A stretch of 21,971 bases of DNA from Oribacterium sp. UBA3737 (GCA_002371295.1 DFGZ01000119.1:1-21971); one strand, 5' to 3'. Positions 6,488 to 15,850 are shown, counted from the stretch's first letter. Program-made: numbers and translations. Notes: generated by a model from the letters alone, not told the origin.

Positions 6488-9400
6488 TTACACCGGAATG
6501 CTTTTCCCTAAAGTCACAGAATAAATAAGCCTTTCCTTCACCCTTTTACCTGTAATTGATTCAAGTGCCTTTGCGTAAAGCTCCAGCTGCTTTTTATACC
6601 TTCCTACAAGTATATCTTCTGTCTTCACATGATCTGTCTTATAGTCAACGAGCACTATCTCATCGTCCTCTATGAAGAATGCATCTATTATGCCCTGAAG
6701 CAGTATATGCTCTTTCACAGTTCCTGTCCCAAACAGCTCATTATGCGGAAGATTCAGCATGAAGTGCCGTTCTCTGAAAAGGTTCCCGTTCCTCTGGGCC
6801 CTTCTGAAACGTGAAGCGAGATCACTGTTCATGAAACACTTAAAGCGCTCCTCTTTTATAAGCTTATATTCCTCCTCAGGCAGCTTCTCCTTCAGCTGCT
6901 GCATAAATCTCTCCGGAGCATCCTCATAATCATACCTTTCAAAAGCACGGTGGTAGGCATCACCAACTACCGCACCTGCCTTACCGGTCATACGTACATC
7001 CGGCTTCCCGGATCCGTAATCCCCGGCAGAAAAGCCCTCTGTATCCGAATGATCCGCTGCAATCATCCAGGATCCTTCCCCTTCGGAATGACGTTCAGTT
7101 TCAAACTTCTCAATCTCTGCTTCCTTAAGCTCCGAAACAGAATGCTTCGGATAAAGTCCCACCGCATCCTGGTGTGCATAATTATATGAAAAAGAAAGAA
7201 GCTCTTTCTGATACTCATCACCCTCTGTATCCAGGTTCATTATCTGCTGAATGAGAGACGCCTGCTGCTCCTCCAGACTTTCCTCCCTCTCCTGCATGAT
7301 CCTGTGTATATCCGACAAAGTGTATACCTTCACGGAAATGGGACTTCTTATGTCTCTTACCTCACTTTTATCTTCAAGCTTCAGCCTTCCTTCTGCCATA
7401 ACTATCCAGTCAAGGTAATTTGATGCATTTCTGACAGCAGTTGTGCTTAGCCCGTTTTCCGTATCCCTGAACTTTTCCAGAAGCTTTTCGGCATCACCTA
7501 CGGTAGCTGTAAGTATCAGCTTATCAACAGCTCTCGTCATACCGACATACAGAACACGAAGCTCCTCACCAAGCTGATCGGTTTCCAGCTTTTCCCTTAT
7601 GGCTGCTCTCTTAAGTGACGGGATCCTGACCTTGTTTTCAAGATCCACGTAATTGCAACCTATTCCGTATTCGGAATCTATCAGTATCTTTGCATTGAGA
7701 TCCTGTTTGTTGAACCTCCGTCCCATACCCGACAGGAACACCACAGGAAACTGAAGTCCCTTTGACTTATGTATGGACATGACTCTCACAAGGTCATCCT
7801 GATCCGAATAAACGGAGGCCTCCCCCTGATCATCATCGTATTTCTTCAGCTTCTCGATATACCTGATATAGTCAAAAAGTCCCTTATATGAAGTCTTTTC
7901 AAAGGACAGAGCCATATCCACCAGAGCATCCAGATTTGCCTTTCTTCTGCTTCCCGAAGGCATGGCAGTCACATAATTATAGTATCCTGTCTCATCGTAG
8001 ATTCTGTACAGAAGTTCATGAATCGAAAGATAATGTGACATCTGTCTGAATTTCTCTATATCCCTGTAAAGACCGAGCAGCTTATCCGCAAGCTCATCTC
8101 TCAGGGGTTCACAGCTCCCGACCTTGTCCTCATCTAGAATCCTGTATATTCCGTAAATCTCTTTGTCCTTCTCATCCTGATCTTCTTCCGGTACTTCGAA
8201 AACCACCATTTCACTGCCTGCTCCGGAAACATCAGTCCCGGAAAGCTCCTCGTAAATGGGTCTCAGCGTACCTCTGGAATTCACTATCTCCGCCATCTCC
8301 TCATCCGTAAATTTATAGATGTCGGAATGCATAATAGCCGCCAGAGGAATATCCTGCTCAGGATTGTCTATTACATTCAGAAGACTCAGAACAGTCTCCA
8401 CCTCTACCGTATTGAAATACCCCTCGTTGCTGGTGCAATAGGCAGGAATTCCCTCTTCATTCAGCACATCCACCAGTGTGTCAGCCCATGATCCCGGAGA
8501 ACGTGTCAGTATGACAATGTCTCTGTAGGGAGTCTTTTCCTGCCTGTCGTGAAGCTCATGGATACGGTGAGCTATGAGACGGGCCTCCGCCTCCTCCTTC
8601 AAAAGCTCCTCTCCTTCAAAAAGATCCCTTGAAAGCTCCTTGTTGTTTTCCATAATAAGAAGCTCTGTAAGGTACTCTTTCTTCAGCTCCTCCGAATATT
8701 CGGCAGACGGGAATCCATAGTGAAGAGCGGCCCTTTCCGTGTAGTCAATGCCTCCTACAGGTGCTGTCATGACCTGCCTGAACACATCGTTAGCGGCGCT
8801 TATGACCTCGTTTCTGCTTCTGAAGTTCTGACTCAGCTCTATGGTCGGATAGTTCACATCATTGTACTTCTGAAGAAAAAGATCCGGTCTTGCCTGCCTG
8901 AAGCTGTAGATGGACTGCTTCACATCACCCACCTGAAAAACATCCGGTCTTCCGAAACGCTCGGAGGAAAGAGCCGAAATAAGCTCCTCCTGTACATAGT
9001 TTGAGTCCTGATATTCATCCACCAGTATCTCTCTGTACCTTTTGGCATAGTCATCCGCTATCTGGGAAAAGCATCTCTTCCCCTCTTCGTCCACTGTGTA
9101 CAGTATCTCCAGCGCCTTATGCTCCAAATCGCCGAAATCAAGCATATGGCGCTTTGCCTTCTGATCCTGAAATCTCTCGATGAACTCCCTTGTGAGATCC
9201 GCCAGCACCCTGATGCCGGCCTGTATCCCGGCCTCCATCTTTTCTTCTGTTTCACTGTCCGGAATAACTATTCCTTCCGCTATCGCCTTAAGATCCTTCT
9301 TTACAGAGTCTCTGATATTCTTTGCCTTGTCCTTAAGAGCCGCCTTTGAAGGCTTAAGTCTTCCGAAACATCCGCATGCAGCATTCACTGCTGCCGCAAA

Positions 9401-10183
9401 GCCCTCAATATCGGAGGCTTCTGAAACAGCGTCGATGGCGTTCAGATTGGCAGTGAACTCATCTATATAGGCTTCAGGCCCCTCCGGGTCCTCACATATA
9501 GATAAAGCATATTCCATGTCCTCTGCATCATCTCTGACCCTTGCCCTGAGCTGGTTCAGATAAAATCTCTTCCAGTTACGGCCTCCGTCCTCCTGATTCA
9601 TGCAGCTGTCCAGATACTCCATGGGCCAGGGACTCGCTTCGGCATAATCGTGAAGCCGGAGTATAAGCTCCTCAATTCCGGAATCACTCTTTCCTCCCGA
9701 AAAGGAATCCACAAAATTCAGGAAATCCTCATCCTCCTGAATAGCATAATGCTCCTCCAGAATATCTGATATCACATCACTCTTCAGCAGCTTAAGCTCT
9801 CCGCTGTCACCCATTCTGAACCCCGGATCCAGGTCTATAGCCGCATAGTTTTCCGTTATGAACCTCTTACAGAAGGAGTCAATGGTGGAGATATTGGCAT
9901 TCTGGATATTCCCGGCCTCACGTATGAGTCCGGCATCATAGGGGTGCTTTGCCAGCTGCTTATCGATAGCGGACTTTATCCTCTCTCTCATTTCCTGAGC
10001 TGCTGCATCCGTAAATGTCATGATGACCATCTGTTCCAGAGACAGAGGATCATCCTTATCCATAATCCTTTGGATCACATGTTCAACGAGGACCGCCGTC
10101 TTTCCGGAGCCCGCAGCTGCTGCCACCAGCAGATTTCCATCCTTATGGTCTATGACCCTTTGCTGATCATCCGTCCACTTCAT
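6488..10183 (-). CDS. addA: ATP-dependent helicase/nuclease subunit AddA
   Basis: The UvrD-like helicase and nuclease subunit of AddAB, which resects double-strand DNA ends and loads RecA in Firmicutes (the RecBCD counterpart). Its 1231 residues match the family length (B. subtilis AddA is about the same). Seen in order: Walker A AAAAGSGKT (21-29), motif Ia MTFTDAAAQEMRERI (55-69), Walker B region LVDEYQDSN (387-395), motif III VGDVKQSIYSFRQARPDLF (418-436), motif V MSIHKSKGLQFP and motif VI LYVGMTRA. The C-terminal RecB-type nuclease has GDAYHRAFE, GIIDAFF (D1167) and VDYKTD (D1180, K1182), then KKQLELYA. All catalytic residues look intact. The start overlaps the end of addB by 17 nt, with a GGAGG inside addB, indicating translational coupling. 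Its end converges on the bidirectional terminator at 6422-6468. Confidence 0.98.
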   Translation of the reverse strand: MKWTDDQQRVIDHKDGNLLVAAAAGSGKTAVLVEHVIQRIMDKDDPLSLEQMVIMTFTDAAAQEMRERIKSAIDKQLAKHPYDAGLIREAGNIQNANISTIDSFCKRFITENYAAIDLDPGFRMGDSGELKLLKSDVISDILEEHYAIQEDEDFLNFVDSFSGGKSDSGIEELILRLHDYAEASPWPMEYLDSCMNQEDGGRNWKRFYLNQLRARVRDDAEDMEYALSICEDPEGPEAYIDEFTANLNAIDAVSEASDIEGFAAAVNAACGCFGRLKPSKAALKDKAKNIRDSVKKDLKAIAEGIVIPDSETEEKMEAGIQAGIRVLADLTREFIERFQDQKAKRHMLDFGDLEHKALEILYTVDEEGKRCFSQIADDYAKRYREILVDEYQDSNYVQEELISALSSERFGRPDVFQVGDVKQSIYSFRQARPDLFLQKYNDVNYPTIELSQNFRSRNEVISAANDVFRQVMTAPVGGIDYTERAALHYGFPSAEYSEELKKEYLTELLIMENNKELSRDLFEGEELLKEEAEARLIAHRIHELHDRQEKTPYRDIVILTRSPGSWADTLVDVLNEEGIPAYCTSNEGYFNTVEVETVLSLLNVIDNPEQDIPLAAIMHSDIYKFTDEEMAEIVNSRGTLRPIYEELSGTDVSGAGSEMVVFEVPEEDQDEKDKEIYGIYRILDEDKVGSCEPLRDELADKLLGLYRDIEKFRQMSHYLSIHELLYRIYDETGYYNYVTAMPSGSRRKANLDALVDMALSFEKTSYKGLFDYIRYIEKLKKYDDDQGEASVYSDQDDLVRVMSIHKSKGLQFPVVFLSGMGRRFNKQDLNAKILIDSEYGIGCNYVDLENKVRIPSLKRAAIREKLETDQLGEELRVLYVGMTRAVDKLILTATVGDAEKLLEKFRDTENGLSTTAVRNASNYLDWIVMAEGRLKLEDKSEVRDIRSPISVKVYTLSDIHRIMQEREESLEEQQASLIQQIMNLDTEGDEYQKELLSFSYNYAHQDAVGLYPKHSVSELKEAEIEKFETERHSEGEGSWMIAADHSDTEGFSAGDYGSGKPDVRMTGKAGAVVGDAYHRAFERYDYEDAPERFMQQLKEKLPEEEYKLIKEERFKCFMNSDLASRFRRAQRNGNLFRERHFMLNLPHNELFGTGTVKEHILLQGIIDAFFIEDDEIVLVDYKTDHVKTEDILVGRYKKQLELYAKALESITGKRVKERLIYSVTLGKSIPV

Positions 10184-13100
10184 CCTGAGGCTCCTCCGGC
10201 ATTATTTCTTTCCAAATTTCTTCGGGTTTCATCATAATCTGTTTCCTGTATCTGTATCCCTCGATACGTCTGTCAAATTTACATATACTGTGATAAGGAC
10301 AGTAATCACAGACGGTGCTGTCCTTACCGAAATCCATGGGATCCACAGAGATCCTTCCGCACTTTATCTCACCCGCAAAACGCTGCATGAGCTCATCAAT
10401 ATACCTTCCCAAAGCCTCAAACTGCTTTGTGGAAGCAACATATTTTTTGCTGATATCTACGGCGCCGCCTTTTAGGGTGACCGGAATGACCTCCGAATCC
10501 TTTTCTATGTCCCTGTCCAGCTTTTTTACTATTTCAAGTTCGGAGTTCACAAGCCCGTCTGCTTTAAGCTCCTTGAGAAGCTCCTTTTCTGCATTTTCGG
10601 GGGTCCTGTCAGCTTTGTACTCAAGTACCGGATCCTGTATTCTGTAATACAGCATGGCAGCGGGAAGTATTTCCTTATTCTGATTTCTGTTCTGATAATC
10701 CGTCATGGCATAGCTCATATATGTTACGAGCTGCAGCTGAAGACCGTTATAGACCTTTGTTAGATCAAAGGCTGTCTTCCCGGACTTGTAATCGATTATC
10801 TTCACATATACGTGGTCAGAATCCCTTGCCACATCAATTCTGTCTATCCTTCCCTTAAGCCTCAGCCCGTTCCTCACATAATCAAACTGCTTTTCCATGC
10901 CGTCCACATAGAATTCTCCATGCTTAAGCTGCTCGGACAGTGCCCAAAGAGTGAGCTTAGTGATATTTCCCGCCTTATGTATAAGATACCTGTTTCTTGC
11001 TGTATCGAACAGCATTCCGTAATTGTAGGTCTCAGCCACGTCACGGACACTGTTTTCGGCAAGTGCATTAAGCTCCTCTGAACTTAGCTCCTCCAGCTTT
11101 TTATTCATATTAAAGGTATCCCTGAAGCTCTTTTCGATGGCAGAATGGTAAAGATTTCCTATATCGAACATCTGAACCTCAAAGGTCTCTCTTTCTGTGA
11201 GTTTAAGTCCATACTGAAGAAAATGGGCATAGGCACACTGGGCGAATCTTTCAAGTCTGGTTATGGAGCCGCTTATCATATCACCGTAAAGCATTTCCGA
11301 CACTTCCGGCTTAAGATCCGCATCCACATAATGTGTAAATGCCGCAGAAATAAGATCCAGGATCTTTTCTCTGTAGCTCTCATCATCGTTAAGAATTCTC
11401 AGAAATCTGAGAAGCTTCTCATATTCAGAACCCTCGGTTACCGGCTGTCCTACTGTTTCCGGAAGCTCCGACGCGATAAAACGTACTGCCTCCTTACGGG
11501 TAAATATCAGTGGTTTAAGTCTCCTCAGCTTTTTCACCTTGAAATCAAGAAACATATCCTTGATTTCTCCTATAATTCCCGAAGGCTTGACTCCTTTTCC
11601 GTCCCTGCCCTTCATGGGATAGCTGAGCACCAGTTTTTCCGACGGATTTAAAAGCGCTCTGTATATATAGAATCTTTGTATCAATGCTTCTTCGGTGCGG
11701 TCAGGCGCAAGCTCGGCCCCTATCTCAGAAAACAGCTTCCTGTCCCTGTCAGTGATTATCTTATGGTCACTCTCAGCCTTTGGTACTTCTGTAGAAGTAA
11801 TTCCCGCAACAAAAAATACCAGAGGATTTGAAAATCTCGATCTGGTAAGATCTCCTATGACCACCTGATCCATGGTGGCGGGAATGACCCTTACTGAGGC
11901 CTCCGAAAGACCAGCCTCAAGTATGTCCTTGAAATCGCTCACGGAAATGATCGTTTCCCCGAGAAGTCTTTGCATCTGGTCAAGAACATTATCAACAGCA
12001 GAAATGCTTTCCTTAATGAATTCTCCTCGATTCTGGTCTCCCTCGCCCTTCAGCTTTTCGGCAAGTGAAATCACATATCTTTCCGCCTCAGCAGAAAGCA
12101 TGAACTCCCTGAGAGCCTGAATCTTCCCCTCTACATCCATGTCCCTGCTTTTTATCTTTTTCGAAAGTTCGATAAGCGGAAGGAACAGTTTCTTCCGTAG
12201 AGGCTCCATTTTGCTCTCGTCTCCATCCTTTTCGATCCAGACAGCGTCATATTTGGAAATTCCGCGTTTTCCTGTTTTACGGAGGAAATTATCCATGATA
12301 TCGATCTCATGCTCTTCCATGGGATCTCCCTTGGGACATGAACGGAGAAATCTTATGACCGAATCAAAGGTAAAGTTTTGATCAACAGCCTCCAGAGCAG
12401 AACAAAGGATACCGGCATAAGGCGCATCCATGAGACTGCCGGGATCATCAAAGAAATATGGTATTCCCGCTTCGGAAAAGACCTTATAGACGATATCCCT
12501 GTACCCTTCCGGATTTGTAAGGATGATTCCGATATCCCGATATCTCATCCTGCCGCTTCTTATCAGCGCTTCTATCTCTGTAGCTATGGCTTCAATCTCC
12601 TGCCTCTGGTCCGCAGCCTCCCAGATGCTGAGCGCATCCCCCGCTTCAGTCTTTACGGTTTCTTCCCCGAATCTGTAGATCCTTCTCTCAAGTACATCCA
12701 GGGCGTGTCCGTGAGGGGTATCGAATCTGAAGGCAGGTCTGTCCTTACCGCGCTCCTCACCGGTCCAGGCATCGAAGCGGTTCACATCTATTTCCGGAAC
12801 TATCTCCACCTTTAACTGCCGGGCCATTTTCGTGAGCTTTTTGATAGTCTGTCTCGATAGGTAGAACAGGTCCTCAGGCCCACGCTCATCATATATGGAT
12901 TCCCTTGCGTCAATGCTTACATCCAGGGTCACCATGGTCTCTTTTGCTGCAGGCAGGATCTCCTCCATGATATCAAGCTGCACAGGAGTAAATCCCGTAA
13001 AACCGTCAAAAGCCACAACAGCTCCCTTAAGAAGCTCTGATTCCGGCATACTTCTGTAAAGCTTATCCAGTATCTCCTCCTGAGTGAGATACCCGTGCTC

Positions 13101-13622
13101 TGTCATGTATTCCTGAAAGCCCTCCAGGATGAGAGCAAGATCATGAAACTTGTTCTTTGTATAGACGGATTCGGCAAGAAAAGCAGCGGAATCCACCATC
13201 TCCGGAGTAATCCGGTACTGATAGAATTCCGAAATCTGGGATTTAAGCTCAGAAAGAAAGCCGGCCTTATTCAACTCTCTCTGATAAAGTTTGAGCTTGT
13301 CCTTTATCTTTTCTGTCACAGACCTGAGTATCATGACCTTACCCATATCATCGATTATGGCCATCTGGCTTATGGGAATATCAAGCTCCTCAAATACACG
13401 ATAAGCCAGTCTGTTAAAGCTCAGCACATCGATATTCAGAATTCCGTTTCCCTTATTGAAGAGATGTCCTGTGATCCTCTTCTGCATGGCAAGGGTGTCC
13501 TGCTCCGGGACTATAAGGAACCAGTTCTTACTCAGATCCTTCGGGGCTTCCTTTAAAAAATACTGTAAAATATATTCTGTTTTTCCGGCACCGCCGGCAC
13601 CGAAAATAAATTGAAGACTCAT
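10167..13622 (-). CDS. addB: ATP-dependent helicase/deoxyribonuclease subunit AddB
   Basis: The second nuclease subunit of AddAB, 1151 residues (family about 1160). The N-terminal GAGGAGKT (8-15) is the Walker A site retained in AddB. The C-terminal RecB-type nuclease has H826 (GNLYH), D927 (GRIDRID), D944 and K946 (IIDYKSGK) and QLQLVTY. Cysteines C796 and C1105, C1108, C1114 match the four-Cys [4Fe-4S] staple that encloses the AddB nuclease domain. In AddAB the inactive helicase of AddB is the Chi-scanning part; the Chi sequence used here cannot be read from the protein. The ATG at 13622 has GGAG eight bases upstream. It is the first gene of a two-gene operon with addA. Confidence 0.98.
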   Translation of the reverse strand: MSLQFIFGAGGAGKTEYILQYFLKEAPKDLSKNWFLIVPEQDTLAMQKRITGHLFNKGNGILNIDVLSFNRLAYRVFEELDIPISQMAIIDDMGKVMILRSVTEKIKDKLKLYQRELNKAGFLSELKSQISEFYQYRITPEMVDSAAFLAESVYTKNKFHDLALILEGFQEYMTEHGYLTQEEILDKLYRSMPESELLKGAVVAFDGFTGFTPVQLDIMEEILPAAKETMVTLDVSIDARESIYDERGPEDLFYLSRQTIKKLTKMARQLKVEIVPEIDVNRFDAWTGEERGKDRPAFRFDTPHGHALDVLERRIYRFGEETVKTEAGDALSIWEAADQRQEIEAIATEIEALIRSGRMRYRDIGIILTNPEGYRDIVYKVFSEAGIPYFFDDPGSLMDAPYAGILCSALEAVDQNFTFDSVIRFLRSCPKGDPMEEHEIDIMDNFLRKTGKRGISKYDAVWIEKDGDESKMEPLRKKLFLPLIELSKKIKSRDMDVEGKIQALREFMLSAEAERYVISLAEKLKGEGDQNRGEFIKESISAVDNVLDQMQRLLGETIISVSDFKDILEAGLSEASVRVIPATMDQVVIGDLTRSRFSNPLVFFVAGITSTEVPKAESDHKIITDRDRKLFSEIGAELAPDRTEEALIQRFYIYRALLNPSEKLVLSYPMKGRDGKGVKPSGIIGEIKDMFLDFKVKKLRRLKPLIFTRKEAVRFIASELPETVGQPVTEGSEYEKLLRFLRILNDDESYREKILDLISAAFTHYVDADLKPEVSEMLYGDMISGSITRLERFAQCAYAHFLQYGLKLTERETFEVQMFDIGNLYHSAIEKSFRDTFNMNKKLEELSSEELNALAENSVRDVAETYNYGMLFDTARNRYLIHKAGNITKLTLWALSEQLKHGEFYVDGMEKQFDYVRNGLRLKGRIDRIDVARDSDHVYVKIIDYKSGKTAFDLTKVYNGLQLQLVTYMSYAMTDYQNRNQNKEILPAAMLYYRIQDPVLEYKADRTPENAEKELLKELKADGLVNSELEIVKKLDRDIEKDSEVIPVTLKGGAVDISKKYVASTKQFEALGRYIDELMQRFAGEIKCGRISVDPMDFGKDSTVCDYCPYHSICKFDRRIEGYRYRKQIMMKPEEIWKEIMPEEPQDEVDG

Positions 13623-13671
13623 GCACTTACTCCAAAATCATTTATATAAAATTGATGTGATTATCAAATAT

Positions 13672-13677
13672 ATTATA
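13672..13677 (-). promoter_or_regulatory. Candidate -10 element for addBA
   Basis: A perfect minus-strand TATAAT sits 50 bp upstream of the addB ATG. No convincing -35 is found 16-18 bp further up; that position is next to a 7-bp inverted repeat (13698-13729), so an activator or a weak promoter is possible. Confidence 0.4.
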
Positions 13678-13697
13678 ACCCACCCGGCCTCATATTA

Positions 13698-13729
13698 GCA
13701 CTGAAGCAATCCTTCAAAGGCGTCAGTGC
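13698..13729. repeat. Inverted repeat in the addB / ECF-S divergent region
   Basis: GCACTGA (13698-13704) and TCAGTGC (13723-13729) form a perfect 7-bp dyad with an 18-nt centre. There is no U-run on either strand, so it is not a terminator. The right arm belongs to a 12-base sequence that recurs at 13815-13826 with one change. Confidence 0.45.
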
Positions 13730-13767
13730 CAATCATCTGGTCATATACTTTTTTCAAAAACTGGTAA

Positions 13768-13796
13768 TTCTAACACATTCAGGTTTCCCCTATAAT
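13768..13796 (+). promoter_or_regulatory. Candidate promoter for the ECF S component
   Basis: Perfect -10 TATAAT (13791-13796) with a weak -35 TTCTAA (13768-13773) at 17 bp. The start would be near 13803, giving a leader of about 99 nt. A weak -35 next to repeats suggests a regulated promoter. Confidence 0.45.
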
Positions 13797-13813
13797 CCAA
13801 TTCAACATAAGGA

Positions 13814-13824
13814 TGTCAGTGACA
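13814..13824 (+). promoter_or_regulatory. Candidate operator TGTCA-G-TGACA just downstream of the promoter
   Basis: A perfect 5+1+5 dyad lies about ten bases after the predicted transcription start, where a repressor could block elongation. It overlaps the second copy of the GTCAGTG(A/C)CAAT direct repeat. Which regulator binds is unknown. Confidence 0.35.
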
Positions 13825-13901
13825 ATGTTTAAGCCTTTCAACTCACATTCGTCTTATGACATTGAGACAAAATCAATTACATCTTTGGGGAGGAACAAAT
13901 T

Positions 13902-14483
13902 ATGAACCAGTCTAAAACCTACAAGCTTTCACTTGCTGCTCTGTTTGCAGCCCTGTCCTATGCGGTTTTCACTTTTTTACAGATAAAGATACCTGTAGCA
14001 GGTGATATGACATCCATCCATCTCGGCAATGCCGTAGTGGTTCTTGCTTCATTTATAATCGGCGGCCCTCTTGGGGGAATCGCAGGTGCCATCGGAATGA
14101 GCATCGGTGATTTCTTTGATCCTGTCTATGCACCTCTTGTTCCAAAGACCCTTATCTGCAAGACCATAATTGGTCTGATCACAGGTTTTGTCGCACATAA
14201 AATCGGTCACATCACCACCAGCGATGATCCGAAGCATATCCTTCGCTTTGCCATCCTTGCCGCAGCCGCAGGTCTTACCTTCAACATTTTTGCCGACCCT
14301 ATCATCGGTTACTGGTACAAGATCCTCATACTCGGAAAACCAGCTGCTGAGCTTTCACTTAAAATAAACTTTGTATCCACCATAATCAATGCCGTGATTT
14401 CTCTCATTGTTTCAACTGTAGTTTACACAGCACTGAGACCGGCACTTAAGCAGTCAGGATTCTTCCTGAAGCTGGCAAATTAA
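13902..14483 (+). CDS. ECF transporter S component (substrate-binding membrane subunit), vitamin-type, substrate unknown
   Basis: A 193-residue, very hydrophobic protein with five to six predicted transmembrane helices. After the first helix the sequence runs SIHLGNAVVVLASFIIGGPL, then GGIAGAIGMSIGDFFDPVYAP, a pattern typical of the S components that capture vitamins for energy-coupling factor transporters (PF07155/COG4720-like by appearance). No EcfA or EcfT genes are nearby, so it would share a common ECF module encoded elsewhere (group II arrangement). A GGGGAGG eight bases upstream supports the ATG at 13902. The promoter region carries repeats suggesting control by a vitamin-responsive repressor, but I recognise no known riboswitch. 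Substrates of related S components include pyrimidine precursors of thiamine, pyridoxine, niacin and pantothenate; I cannot choose. Confidence 0.85.
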   Translation: MNQSKTYKLSLAALFAALSYAVFTFLQIKIPVAGDMTSIHLGNAVVVLASFIIGGPLGGIAGAIGMSIGDFFDPVYAPLVPKTLICKTIIGLITGFVAHKIGHITTSDDPKHILRFAILAAAAGLTFNIFADPIIGYWYKILILGKPAAELSLKINFVSTIINAVISLIVSTVVYTALRPALKQSGFFLKLAN

Positions 14484-14671
14484 CAGCCCGTTTTTCACAC
14501 CTGAATCCTAATTTGCCCGATGTTTCCGGCAGAATATGTATATCCCTTAAGGAATATCCTCTGCCTTGAATCTTTTCAAATCGAGGGATGAAACGCCCTG
14601 CCGGATTCCACTTGGCTGTCAAATGCATGTACCTGCAGGCACGACATGCGCCTTTAAGCCTTATCGCGAAT
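14484..14671 (+). ncRNA. Hairpin-rich non-coding stretch after the ECF S gene; candidate structured RNA or long 3' UTR
   Basis: No credible gene here. Several stems are visible: an 8-bp long-range pair TCCGGCAG (14525-14532) with CTGCCGGA (14598-14605); a competing local pair GGCAG (14528-14532) with CTGCC (14561-14565) enclosing an ATAT-CC/GGAATAT stem; TTGAA-TCTT-TTCAA (14566-14579); and GCATGT (14625-14630) with ACATGC (14644-14649). It ends at the terminator 14672-14712. No promoter is obvious, so it is more likely the 3' part of the S-component transcript than an independent RNA. No known RNA family was recognised. Confidence 0.35.
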
Positions 14672-14712
14672 AAAAAAAGAAGCAGCTTCCATAAAGGTTC
14701 TGCTTCTTTTTT
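14672..14712. terminator. Intrinsic terminator after the ECF S transcript
   Basis: Strong stem GAAGCAG (14679-14685) with CTGCTTC (14700-14706), extended by A7 on the left and T6 on the right. It works on both strands. The manA promoter begins right after it. Confidence 0.88.
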
Positions 14713-14713
14713 A

Positions 14714-14742
14714 TTGTTATATCCATTACTTTCTAATATAAT
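14714..14742 (+). promoter_or_regulatory. Sigma-A-type promoter for manA
   Basis: TTGTTA (14714-14719), 17 bp, then perfect TATAAT (14737-14742). The start would be near 14749, giving a leader of about 38 nt. This also argues against use of the upstream TTG at 14754 as a start codon. Confidence 0.75.
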
Positions 14743-14786
14743 GTAATGTACTTTTGTCCTATAAAACTAATTTAAAGGAAAATCAT

Positions 14787-15833
14787 ATGTATAATAATGA
14801 ATTACTTTTCATGACTCCTTTTCTCAAGGAAGTCCTCTGGGGCGGAACCAGACTCCAGGAAAAGTATGGATATAAATCAGATAGTGAAACAGTCGGAGAA
14901 GCCTGGGTCGTAAGTGCGAACCGTAACGGTGAAAGCTGTGTACGGGACGGACACTTCAAGGGTATGACGCTTTCAGAATTATGGAAAATGCAGCCTGAGC
15001 TCTTCGGGCATCATTCCTCTGGGGAAAGCCCCGAGAATCCGGAAAATGAATCATACAAGGACGCCTACGCATCCTGTTCACAAAAGACAGCTAATATCAC
15101 TAAATACGACAGCTTCCCGCTTCTTGTTAAGCTCATTTATGCAAAAGACAACCTTTCCATACAGGTTCACCCTGATGATGACTATGCTTACCTTCATGAG
15201 AATGGTGGCAGCGGTAAAACAGAATGCTGGTATATCGCTGACTGTGATGAGGGCGCAGACATTATCATCGGACATCACGCAAAGAACAAAGAGGAACTCC
15301 GGGAAATGATCATGAACGGGGAATGGGATAAGCTCCTTCGTGTCATACCTATCCATAAGGGTGATTTTTTCTATATCCCTTCAGGTACTGTTCATGCCAT
15401 CCGTAAGGGCACCCTCCTTCTTGAGATCCAGCAGAACTGCGATCTCACATACAGGCTTTATGATTATGACCGCCTTCAGAACGGAAAACCGAGAGAGCTC
15501 CATATTGATAAGGCCATTGATGTCATAAACTATCCTTCCTATGAAAAGGCTTCAGCCCCGGCTTCCGCGGTATCTTCTCATGACGCCTCCACGGATCAGG
15601 GGGAGACCCACACCGGACTTTTGCAGTGCAGATATTTTTCAGTGGACAAGTATCTTGTGAAGGATAGGCTCAGCTTGATTCAAAACCATTCCTTCCTGAT
15701 AGTGGATGTTCTGGAAGGTTCCGGAACTGTTGATGGAATCCCGATAAGCTCAGGTGACAATTTCATCGCTCCATATAATTACGGAGAGCTTCATTTCGAA
15801 GGCGATATGACCATCATTACATCACATATCTGA
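14787..15833 (+). CDS. manA: Mannose-6-phosphate isomerase, class I
   Basis: Zinc-dependent isomerase interconverting mannose-6-phosphate and fructose-6-phosphate; it feeds mannose into glycolysis or supplies mannose for glycans. Length is 348 residues from this start, within the short Bacillus-type class. Zinc ligands expected for the family are visible: Q126 and H128 in SIQVHPDD, E146 in GKTECWY, and H203 in PSGTVHAI. The catalytic arginine region YRLYDYDR is at 222-229. The frame extends upstream to a TTG at 14754, but the ATG at 14787 has an AAAGGA seven bases upstream and begins the conserved MTPFLKEVLWGG stretch. A polar insert of about 30 residues (about 75-108) sits between LFG and FPLLVKLI, and a second Ser/Ala-rich linker lies near 265-285. 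The gene is monocistronic, with its own promoter and terminator. Confidence 0.95.
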   Translation: MYNNELLFMTPFLKEVLWGGTRLQEKYGYKSDSETVGEAWVVSANRNGESCVRDGHFKGMTLSELWKMQPELFGHHSSGESPENPENESYKDAYASCSQKTANITKYDSFPLLVKLIYAKDNLSIQVHPDDDYAYLHENGGSGKTECWYIADCDEGADIIIGHHAKNKEELREMIMNGEWDKLLRVIPIHKGDFFYIPSGTVHAIRKGTLLLEIQQNCDLTYRLYDYDRLQNGKPRELHIDKAIDVINYPSYEKASAPASAVSSHDASTDQGETHTGLLQCRYFSVDKYLVKDRLSLIQNHSFLIVDVLEGSGTVDGIPISSGDNFIAPYNYGELHFEGDMTIITSHI

Positions 15834-15850
15834 CTTTTACATACGAAATT

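Noticed and set aside
11145..11651. A 168-codon plus-strand open frame inside addB
   Set aside because: Antisense to conserved addB sequence, with no ribosome site and no family resemblance.
14446..14628. A 60-codon minus-strand open frame overlapping the end of the ECF S gene
   Set aside because: No ribosome site, no recognisable domain, and the region is better explained by hairpins and 3' UTR.
14754..14786. TTG start for manA
   Set aside because: It falls about five bases after the predicted transcription start and lacks a ribosome site; the ATG at 14787 has one.
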